Shown: positions 1 to 5,321 of the stretch, in pieces
Layout: each line of letters starts with the position of its first letter
How positions within the stretch are numbered: the stretch's first letter is position 1
Assembly (NCBI GenBank): GCA_022562855.1
Contig: JADFON010000029.1
Coordinates: 1 to 11,854, forward strand
Origin: Candidatus Zhuqueibacterota bacterium
Lineage (GTDB): Bacteria; SM23-31
DNA length: 11,854 nucleotides
Direction: 5' to 3'
Made by a program: the position numbers and the translations under genes
Notes under the pieces: generated by a model
What the model was told of the DNA's origin: nothing
The model's database searches: none
Seen by the model: only the letters and a program-made list of their open reading frames with translations

Positions 1-1218
1 AGAATAAAGATTCGACAAATGCTTTGCAAACTTGCGAACTTCCTTGACGTGTTTATCGCTGACTATTTTTTTATTACGTGTGGTCCGTCTGTTCTTGGAT
101 AAATTTAATGAGCTCAGAAAATTCGGTTTCGGTTGTTTTTTTTTGTTCGAAAATTTATGCAATTTGAACAGCTTTCGGGCAAGAAGCGCTACAACTAATG
201 CCAAAGCCGCTACTATTGAATACATGACAATTAATACGTAAACTTCTGTGCCGGTTTTTCTAAGCAATTCCTGAAATCCGATCATCATTCCATTGTCAGC
301 GGGTATATCGTCCGGAAGTTCAATTTGGGAAATACTTTGAATGCCGGCTGCAGGAATGTTTGCAATTATTTGTTCTTCCCTGTTCTCCGTTACGATAGGC
401 TGCACAATGGGACCGGAATTTTCAGTTTCCGAATCCCCGGAGAGATTATTTGCCGGGCTTTCAACAATCAATTCATCTGATGAATTATCATTCCCATTTT
501 GGCTGTTTATGAAAAGCTGAACCGAACCATCTATCCCCACTTCATCTGACCCATCATTATCCTGAACATTATTCCTGTCAATCTCGTTCGCAACCGGAAT
601 ACTCCTGGTATCCGCATTCGCAAGGTAGTCAACCACGTGAATTATTTTAGTCCTGACATTATTATCCTGCGGTCTAAGGTCTTGCGCACTTTGATACTGT
701 AAAAGCGCTTTTGAATATTCCTGCCGTTTCTCGTATTCCAAACCCCTATACATCAACTCTTTGAAATCAGGCTTCCCGATAGCAAAATAAACATCAAGAA
801 TGAGCTGTCTGTTGTTGTTCCACATGAAAGCATTTATCTTGAAGTCTTTTTTTGTTGTTATCAATAGGCGTGTATTCCCATCTGAATACTGTAATTCCGA
901 TTTATCAATCAAATAACCTTTTAAATTACCTTTTTCTCCATATGAATCATTATTAAATGACAAACCGTGCAACATCACCGAAATAACTTTATCTTCCCAA
1001 TCCTCAATTATCGAATAGCTGTTTGTAGAGGATATATCAATTTCAAACCGTGATTTTTCTCCGGTAAAATGGTGGCGGATTCCGGGAGAAAGTTCCTGAC
1101 CGATAATATCGATTACAAGCATACCGACTAATAAGATGCAAATCGCCATAATTACCAGGTATTTTCCCAGTTCTTTAAAAGCGTTTCGCGAGAGAACTAT
1201 ATATACCATATCTTTCAT
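1..1218 (-). CDS. Two-pass membrane protein with AMIN-like and TPR-like periplasmic region (3' end beyond window)
   Basis: I do not recognise this gene by name. From the ATG at 1218 the frame stays open for 406 codons to the window edge, so the C-terminus is missing. A hydrophobic segment at about residues 20-39 is followed by a beta-rich stretch (about 57-145) whose end, 'INAFMWNNNRQLILDVYF', resembles the closing strands of AMIN domains. One TPR-like helical pair follows (about 153-185, with YRGLEYEKRQEYSKALLQYQ). Next comes a long acidic, Asn/Ser-rich linker (about 205-320), a second membrane segment (about 326-349, ending LLARKLFKL) and a strongly basic tail. Topology is therefore probably cytoplasmic start, periplasmic middle, cytoplasmic tail. 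It lies 25 bases after the GAF-like gene and is probably co-transcribed with it. The ribosome site is weak (GGGA about 12 bases upstream). The open frame is clear; the domain names rest on pattern only. Confidence 0.85.
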   Translation of the reverse strand, partial: MKDMVYIVLSRNAFKELGKYLVIMAICILLVGMLVIDIIGQELSPGIRHHFTGEKSRFEIDISSTNSYSIIEDWEDKVISVMLHGLSFNNDSYGEKGNLKGYLIDKSELQYSDGNTRLLITTKKDFKINAFMWNNNRQLILDVYFAIGKPDFKELMYRGLEYEKRQEYSKALLQYQSAQDLRPQDNNVRTKIIHVVDYLANADTRSIPVANEIDRNNVQDNDGSDEVGIDGSVQLFINSQNGNDNSSDELIVESPANNLSGDSETENSGPIVQPIVTENREEQIIANIPAAGIQSISQIELPDDIPADNGMMIGFQELLRKTGTEVYVLIVMYSIVAALALVVALLARKLFKLHKFSNKKKQPKPNFLSSLNLSKNRRTTRNKKIVSDKHVKEVRKFAKHLSNLYS

Positions 1219-1243
1219 AAAATTTGTTTCCCGATGCAGATCG

Positions 1244-1699
1244 CTACTTCTTGATGTTTGCTTTATTCTTTCCAACCATGTCGATTCCAATATCCGACAA
1301 TTTTTCCAGGGATTCGATATCGTGAGGAGTAAATTCGTGTTTCGGTTTTGAAGTATACAACACAAATAATCCTCTATTATCTGACTTTAAATATAATGGA
1401 ATAATAATCAAATTCCGTTCATCTGTTTTTTGTTTATCGCCACCGACAGTTTCGAGGTCTTCAATAATTACCACCCTGTTTTCCTCGAATATCCAGTCGA
1501 TTATTCCTTCCTCCATGTAGGCTGTAAGTTTGGATTCTAATCCTGAATCTTTGTCTTCAAATATCGGCGATAAACCGGTTGTATTCTTTTTGAGTAAGTA
1601 AATATTACTTCTTTCAACCGGGATTAAATTTCCCTCAAGATTTCTTAAAGCGGAAAGAATTTCCTTTGGATTATCTTTTTGTCGAACCGCTTTAGTCAT
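1244..1699 (-). CDS. Small stand-alone GAF-like domain protein
   Basis: This 151-residue soluble protein looks like a single GAF fold: an N-terminal helix (about 11-22), strands with 'RSNIYLL' (30-36), a helix ending 'GIIDWIFEENRVVIIEDLE' (65-83), strands 'NLIIIPLYL' (96-104) and 'RGLFVLYTSK' (109-118), and a closing helix 'FTPHDIESLEKLSDIGIDM' (123-141). GAF domains bind small ligands or mediate dimer contacts. No ligand residues, Cys pair or attached output domain are visible, so it must act on a partner. It stands between an HDOD gene and a membrane-protein gene. Its upstream gap carries sigma-54-like and sigma-28-like promoter sequences. No Shine-Dalgarno sequence precedes the ATG, which is the first in-frame start. 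The divergent sequence means the GAF call is probable but not certain. Confidence 0.8.
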   Translation of the reverse strand: MTKAVRQKDNPKEILSALRNLEGNLIPVERSNIYLLKKNTTGLSPIFEDKDSGLESKLTAYMEEGIIDWIFEENRVVIIEDLETVGGDKQKTDERNLIIIPLYLKSDNRGLFVLYTSKPKHEFTPHDIESLEKLSDIGIDMVGKNKANIKK

Positions 1700-1762
1700 A
1701 GCTGTTTTAGAGCTAAATCAATTGAATAATTGACCTTATTATTACGCTCTTTCCTTTACTGT

Positions 1763-1779
1763 TGCAAATTTATTGCCAA
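1763..1779 (-). promoter_or_regulatory. Candidate sigma-54 (-24/-12) promoter for the GAF-like gene
   Basis: The minus strand reads TTGGCAATAAATTTGCA. Against the sigma-54 consensus TTGGCAC-R-N4-TTGCW it keeps TTGGCA and TTGCA with exactly ten bases between GG and GC; only C7 and R8 differ. The predicted start would lie near 1752, giving a leader of about 53 bases before the GAF ATG at 1699. Sigma-54 control of flagellar genes is common in several phyla. Whether this organism has RpoN cannot be seen here. AT-rich sequence raises the chance of a coincidental match, but the position is apt. Confidence 0.5.
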
Positions 1780-1803
1780 AAAACCACGATTTGGAGATTT
1801 TCT

Positions 1804-1831
1804 TTGTCGGCAGTATTAAAATAAACCTTTA
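1804..1831 (-). promoter_or_regulatory. Weak candidate sigma-28 (FliA) promoter
   Basis: The minus strand has TAAA (1828-1831), 16 bases, then GCCGACAA (1804-1811). The FliA consensus is TAAA-N15-GCCGATAA, so the -10 matches at 7 of 8 positions and the spacer is one base long. Transcription would start near 1797, about 98 bases before the GAF-like gene, and would run through the sigma-54-like site. The -35 overlaps a small hairpin, CCTTT-N4-AAAGG (1826-1839), so the two readings compete. Confidence 0.3.
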
Positions 1832-1924
1832 ATCAAAGGGGAAATTATTTTGGTGCATTCAACGGAGAACCTTTAATCCTCACCAAAATCTCAAACAATC
1901 CTGAGAATTTCAGCAGCATTCAAC
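1824..1924. repeat. Two imperfect repeat units sharing both ends
   Basis: Two stretches, 1824-1863 and 1868-1924, each begin with AACCTTTAATC and end with GCATTCAAC, while their middles differ in length and sequence. Only four bases separate them. This looks like an old, decayed tandem duplication. It lies about 70-170 bases upstream of the start predicted for the sigma-54-like promoter, the range where activators of that promoter class usually bind. The repeat ends are exact as read; the regulatory role is inference. Confidence 0.5.
1847..1889. promoter_or_regulatory. Inverted repeat ATTTTGGTG / CACCAAAAT
   Basis: Perfect 9-base arms at 1847-1855 and 1881-1889 are separated by 25 bases, in the gap between the HDOD and GAF genes. 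The symmetry could be a binding site for a dimeric regulator, or a weak stem in the RNA after the HDOD stop codon. The long loop and the lack of a direct U-run after it argue against a strong intrinsic terminator. The small CCTTT/AAAGG stem next to it (1826-1839) is followed by TTTATTTT on the minus strand and is the better, though still weak, terminator candidate. Confidence 0.4.
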
Positions 1925-1962
1925 TTATTTAACAGTCGGATTAGTGCATTTACAGATTTTTA

Positions 1963-2877
1963 TTACACGTAGGCACGTTCGGGTGCGGATCTGCCCTGGA
2001 TAAGAGTAATAAACGACTCCGCTTTTCCCAATTCGGTATTTACCAGTTCCGCGTAGTATTCCATGTCTATTTTGTCACCTTTGTACCTGACATTAAGGTT
2101 ATGCAACGTTTTGCTGCTTAGTTCCGGGATAACCGAATCACCGGAATAACCAATACCACGCCACTTACACAAAAAATCTGCAAATTGAACAATAGAGGCT
2201 ATCTGGGTTTGCTCCGGAGCATTGTCCGGGGTATGATGATACTTGATCACTTCGACTAATTGGGAGGGGAGATTCCATTTTTCTGTGAGCCAACTGCCAA
2301 TGACCGCATGACCCACTCCAATGACATTTTTCTCGGCTTTAACAAAACTCTCATTATTCTTTTTTATTCTTTCAATAATTTCGTTAAACTCGTTGGGAAA
2401 ATATTGATTTAGAATTAGCTTTCCAATATCGTGCAATAATCCGGCAACGAATACCTCACCCGAAATGCGGTAATTGAGCTCACGTGCTATTCTTTTACCG
2501 ATTACCCCACACCCAATGGAATGCTCCCAGAAGAGACTCATGTCAAACGAACTATTTCCACTTCTTCTTTTGAACCGATCGATTATTGAAGCGCTGAGTC
2601 CCAGGTCTTTAATCGTATCGAATCCAAGAACGACTATAGCAAGATTAATTGTTCCGATTCTCCTCGGGAATCCATAATATGCGGAATTTGCGAGTTTCAG
2701 AATCTTGGCTGTTAGCACCTGGTCGGTTGAGATTAGTTTTGTAAGTTGTGAAGCTGACGTGCGGGGATTATCGATCAGTTCGATCATCTGCGCGATGATC
2801 GTAGGTAATGCAGGTAAGCTGAGTACGTTCTGCGCAATTCGCTTTATTTGTTCGTTCTGATACCTTTTGTTCACCAT
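1963..2877 (-). CDS. HDOD domain signalling protein
   Basis: This 304-residue protein is a single HDOD domain, a signalling relative of HD phosphohydrolases found in chemotaxis, motility and stress circuits. The sequence shows the N-terminal LPALP motif (21-25), 'ISTDQVLTAKILKLANSAYYG' (49-69), the conserved 'LGFDTIKDLGLS' helix (84-95) and an HD-like half with H119, 'GLLHDIGKL' (146-154, H149/D150), H190, 'YHH' (213-215) and D234. The usual metal-ligand positions are thus filled, but most HDOD proteins have no proven catalytic activity, so a scaffold or binding role is the safer reading. No output or receiver domain is fused. It lies 60 bases after the 104-residue gene and 263 bases before the GAF-like gene. 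No ribosome site is apparent before the ATG. Confidence 0.93.
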   Translation of the reverse strand: MVNKRYQNEQIKRIAQNVLSLPALPTIIAQMIELIDNPRTSASQLTKLISTDQVLTAKILKLANSAYYGFPRRIGTINLAIVVLGFDTIKDLGLSASIIDRFKRRSGNSSFDMSLFWEHSIGCGVIGKRIARELNYRISGEVFVAGLLHDIGKLILNQYFPNEFNEIIERIKKNNESFVKAEKNVIGVGHAVIGSWLTEKWNLPSQLVEVIKYHHTPDNAPEQTQIASIVQFADFLCKWRGIGYSGDSVIPELSSKTLHNLNVRYKGDKIDMEYYAELVNTELGKAESFITLIQGRSAPERAYV

Positions 2878-2937
2878 TTATATGGTCAATATGTATTAAA
2901 AACTACACAAGAAACAAATTAAATATGAATTCAGAAT

Positions 2938-3252
2938 CTAAGCCTTTATGTCAATATGATTAGGCGATACGGTACCGGCATTATCTTTCATGTTTTCGCT
3001 TACTTCTTCGCCGGTTTCTTCTTTTTTCCGCTTCTTTCTTTTGCGGTTTTTTTCTCTTTCCTTTTCAAGTTGAATCTTAGCTTGTTCAGTCTGATCAGTT
3101 TCCTGTGTTTCGTTTAATTTAGCATCAACATCCTGTTTCTGAATCGTCGCTGCCTGCCGTTGTTCATTATCGGCTTGTGCGTGTCTTGTCTGGTATGCTC
3201 GTTCAACTGCCGGGGCTTGCGTATGAACTATTTGGATTTCAACACTGCGCAT
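2938..3252 (-). CDS. Small charged coiled-coil-like protein following fliA
   Basis: This 104-residue protein has no membrane segment or enzyme motif. A short beta-like start (MRSVEIQIVH) leads into a Gln/Glu/Ala-rich helical region (about 15-68), then a very basic run (69-77, NRKRKKRKK) and an acidic-to-neutral tail. From memory, small proteins of the same plan (short start, Gln-rich helix, Lys/Arg-rich end) occur at the corresponding place near fliA in flagellar loci of Clostridia and other groups; I know of no assigned function. The basic run could bind RNA, DNA or acidic protein surfaces. It does not resemble the anti-sigma factor FlgM. The start is supported by GGGGGTG five bases upstream. 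A sigma-28-like promoter lies in the 128-base gap before it. Confidence 0.8.
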   Translation of the reverse strand: MRSVEIQIVHTQAPAVERAYQTRHAQADNEQRQAATIQKQDVDAKLNETQETDQTEQAKIQLEKEREKNRKRKKRKKEETGEEVSENMKDNAGTVSPNHIDIKA

Positions 3253-3257
3253 TTTTG

Positions 3258-3264
3258 CACCCCC
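3258..3264 (-). promoter_or_regulatory. Ribosome binding site of the 104-residue gene
   Basis: GGGGGTG differs from the ideal GGAGGTG at one base and stands five bases before the ATG at 3252. It supports this start and the reality of a short gene with little other evidence. Confidence 0.65.
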
Positions 3265-3363
3265 GGAGTGTCAATAAATTAAACTCTATCTACTAACTCT
3301 CCATTATTTTATTAGTATATTCTTTTAAATCAATGACTATCATCAAGTTTTATCTCATTTGTA

Positions 3364-3390
3364 TTATCGTAAGAAATCCGCTATGCTTTA
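3364..3390 (-). promoter_or_regulatory. Candidate sigma-28 (FliA) promoter across the fliA stop
   Basis: The minus strand has TAAA at 3387-3390 (in the last codons of fliA), exactly 15 bases, then TACGATAA at 3364-3371. The FliA consensus is TAAA-N15-GCCGATAA, so the -35 core and spacing are perfect and the -10 matches at 6 of 8 positions. A start near 3357 gives a leader of about 105 bases before the 104-residue gene. It sits in the first gap over 100 bases after the tightly packed block, where a new promoter would be expected. Confidence 0.4.
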
Positions 3391-4142
3391 ATCGCTTCTT
3401 TCAGTTTTCCGCGCAGGCTCAATATTGTTTTGGTATGGATTTGCGAAATCCTCGACTCAGACAATTGAAGCACCTGTCCGATTTCCTTCAAGGTCAATTC
3501 TTCATAATAATACAACGCTATGACTAATCTCTCGGTTTCGGGCAGATCGTCAATAGCCCTGATTATCATTTCTTTTAATTCTTCCTTGTTGATTGCCTCG
3601 TCGGGTTCCTCTTCATCTTTATCTTCAATTACCTCGTGAAGCTCTCCCTTGCCGCCTTCATCGTTATAAATCACATTGTCAAGCGAAATCAGCGAAACAG
3701 CGCTTACCTCCTTCAGGAGGTTGAAGTATTCGCTCATGGAAATATTCATTTTATTGGAAATCTCTTCATCGGTCGCCGGACCCCCTTTGCTATTCTCAAT
3801 TTTGCGGATTACTTTTTCCAGTTCTCTGGATTTGCTCCTTATCGATCGGGGTATCCAGTCAAGTTTCCTTAATTCGTCGAGCATAGCTCCCTTTATCCGC
3901 GGAATTGCATAACTTTCAAATTTGACGCCGTATTTAGGATCATACCTGTCTATTGCATCTATAAGACCCATGATACCCGCACTTTCGAGATCATCGGATT
4001 CGACAGACGGAGGCAGGGTAATCATCAGCCTTCCTGCGACAAACTTGACCAGATTAGCATACTTCAAAATAATCTGTTCTTTAATTTTCGCATTAGGCGA
4101 TAATTTATACTTATCCCATAAGGGGTCCAACTGAAAACTCAT
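3381..4142 (-). CDS. fliA: Flagellar sigma factor sigma-28
   Basis: FliA directs RNA polymerase to late flagellar genes such as those for filament and chemotaxis proteins. The 253 residues have the FliA/WhiG layout. Region 2 lies at about 25-95 (NLVKFVAGRLMITLP, then DDLESAGIMGLIDAIDRYDP at 50-69 and FESYAIPRIKGAMLDELR at 75-92). Region 3 follows, with DWIPRSIR (95-102) and a helix to about 155. An acidic linker (160-190) leads to region 4 (about 195-245, LPETERLVIALYYYEELTLKEIG, then the helix-turn-helix SESRISQIHTKTILSLR). Length is normal for the family. The ATG at 4142 has AAGGAA six bases upstream. It follows the 79-residue gene by 20 bases, so it is probably transcribed with the export-gate genes. 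No anti-sigma factor FlgM is present in the window. Confidence 0.97.
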   Translation of the reverse strand: MSFQLDPLWDKYKLSPNAKIKEQIILKYANLVKFVAGRLMITLPPSVESDDLESAGIMGLIDAIDRYDPKYGVKFESYAIPRIKGAMLDELRKLDWIPRSIRSKSRELEKVIRKIENSKGGPATDEEISNKMNISMSEYFNLLKEVSAVSLISLDNVIYNDEGGKGELHEVIEDKDEEEPDEAINKEELKEMIIRAIDDLPETERLVIALYYYEELTLKEIGQVLQLSESRISQIHTKTILSLRGKLKEAIKA

Positions 4143-4148
4143 GCCAAA

Positions 4149-4154
4149 TTCCTT
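4149..4154 (-). promoter_or_regulatory. Ribosome binding site of fliA
   Basis: AAGGAA (within GAAGAAGGAA) stands six bases before the ATG at 4142 and fixes that start. Confidence 0.7.
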
Positions 4155-4162
4155 CTTCTACC

Positions 4163-4402
4163 CTATTCAAAATCTTCCTCGTTCTCTCCTGCTTCTTCGG
4201 TTTCAACCCTTAACTGTTCTGTTGTTTTAATGATGATTACAGCCATCAATACCAGAACCGCCTCCACCCCGAGAAATGCCGTAAACGACCGGAAAATCAG
4301 GTTGTTAAATCCCATTGTAAACAAGGGCATTTCTCTGAAAGCGCCTACCAAAAAAGTGAAAGTAAAAACTAATATACCAAGTTTTAATATTAGAATTTTC
4401 AT
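4163..4402 (-). CDS. Small two-segment membrane protein with acidic tail
   Basis: I do not recognise a family. The 79 residues show two hydrophobic segments (about 3-21 and 41-58) joined by a short loop, with a C-terminal tail in which 9 of the last 19 residues are Glu or Asp. The basic start and 'FR' pairs suggest both ends are in the cytoplasm. The gene fits snugly between flhG (19-base gap) and fliA (20-base gap), so it is almost certainly translated from the same transcript. That position, next to FlhF/FlhG, is compatible with a membrane partner for the placement machinery or the export gate, but this is inference. No good ribosome site precedes the ATG at 4402; the snug fit, two clear membrane segments and absence of an alternative gene in the gap support it. 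Confidence 0.8.
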   Translation of the reverse strand: MKILILKLGILVFTFTFLVGAFREMPLFTMGFNNLIFRSFTAFLGVEAVLVLMAVIIIKTTEQLRVETEEAGENEEDFE

Positions 4403-4421
4403 GCTTTAATCCAAGAAAAAT

Positions 4422-5321
4422 TTAATTGAAAAGCGATAATTCCGATACTCTTTGAAAAAAAGAGCTGTGATGCTCCTCACATTTTATATCACCCCGCGTT
4501 ACGATTCGTTCCATTAAGTTGTCAATACAGCGCGAAGCGGGACTATTTGGATAAGATAACACCATCGGCTTCTGCTGCATTGTTGCCCTTATGATGTTTT
4601 TGTCACTAACAATATAGTTTAAAAAATTAATTTTTATTTTTAAGAACCTTTGTACTACCAAATTGAACTTTGAAAAAATGTCCTTTGCATGTTCCAATGA
4701 ATTTACCTGGTTTACCACAATATTTATGCCAACTTTTTTTTCCTGCAACGTCAATATTTTTAGCAATGCATATGAGTCGGCAATTGACGTCGGCTCCGGA
4801 GTAATGATAAGTAAGACTTTCGATGCATAAATTAGGAAGTCAAGAACCTGCTTATCGATTCCGGCGGGTGTATCCAAAATTATATAATCGTAATTATATT
4901 CCAGCGAAGAAAGCTGCCTGATTATATTGTTCTTCTTGTCTTCCGGCAGGTTGGTGAGTTCGGCAAATCCCGATCCTCCCGGCAAAACATGTAAACCCTC
5001 CGGACCGGTATAAATCACCTCGCTTATCTGGTATCCTTTTATTATTGCATCGGCGAGACTTCTCGAAGGCGCATGACCCATAAGAATGTTTGTATTGGCA
5101 AGGTTGATGTCTGCATCCATAAGAAGAACCTTATATCCTGCCTGTTTCATTTTCAGAGCGACATTTACAGCTATATGTGACTTCCCCACACCGCCTTTAC
5201 CGCTGGTAACGGCGAACACTTTTGCCCGCGAATTTTTTCTTAAATCAGGGTCAAAATAGTCATTATGGTCTTTCTTTATTTCTGTTGCTATTTCACGCAA
5301 CCGCGTTGCTTGATCCTGCAT
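4422..5321 (-). CDS. flhG: Flagellar number regulator, MinD/ParA-type ATPase FlhG (YlxH/FleN)
   Basis: FlhG is a membrane-cycling ATPase that limits flagellar number and stimulates the GTPase FlhF. The N-terminus carries DQATRLR (3-9), the DQAxxLR activator motif that contacts FlhF. Then come the deviant Walker A 'SGKGGVGKS' (40-48, with K42 and K47), 'DADINLANTNILMG' (69-82) and the Walker B-like 'ILDTPAGID' (148-156). After the ATPase core, 'VVNQVNSLEHA' (202-212) and 'NIIRATMQQKPMVLSYPNSPAS' (242-263) match the FlhG C-terminal part. The 299 residues are normal length. The ATG shares one base with the flhF stop (TGATG) and has a strong AGGAGG upstream, so the two are translationally coupled, as fits their paired action. 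Confidence 0.96.
   Translation of the reverse strand: MQDQATRLREIATEIKKDHNDYFDPDLRKNSRAKVFAVTSGKGGVGKSHIAVNVALKMKQAGYKVLLMDADINLANTNILMGHAPSRSLADAIIKGYQISEVIYTGPEGLHVLPGGSGFAELTNLPEDKKNNIIRQLSSLEYNYDYIILDTPAGIDKQVLDFLIYASKVLLIITPEPTSIADSYALLKILTLQEKKVGINIVVNQVNSLEHAKDIFSKFNLVVQRFLKIKINFLNYIVSDKNIIRATMQQKPMVLSYPNSPASRCIDNLMERIVTRGDIKCEEHHSSFFQRVSELSLFN

Noticed and set aside
1561-1568. GCCGATAT on the minus strand as a FliA -10
   Set aside because: The octamer is close to consensus but lies inside the GAF-like coding sequence (encoding SPIFED), and no TAAA lies 14-16 bases upstream.
1847-1889. The inverted repeat as a strong intrinsic terminator
   Set aside because: The loop is 25 bases and no U-run follows either arm directly; it is kept only as an unassigned inverted repeat.
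1700-1962. A hidden small gene in the HDOD-GAF gap
   Set aside because: I saw no frame with a credible start and ribosome site on either strand; the gap is better explained by promoter-like and repeat sequence.
2938-3252. The 104-residue protein as the anti-sigma factor FlgM
   Set aside because: Its size and position next to fliA invite this, but the FlgM C-terminal pattern (VxLSxxA, VRxEKVxxL, IxxGxY) is absent and the C-terminus is a basic run followed by a neutral tail.
3253-3277. TTGACAC...TGCAA before the 104-residue gene as a sigma-70 -35 or sigma-54 promoter
   Set aside because: It runs straight into the ribosome site and start codon, no -10 follows, and the GA-to-GC spacing is 12 rather than 10.
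3636-3912. Plus-strand open frames opposite fliA, flhF, flhA and others
   Set aside because: They lie fully opposite well-supported genes, lack recognisable domains and ribosome sites, and read as antisense shadows.
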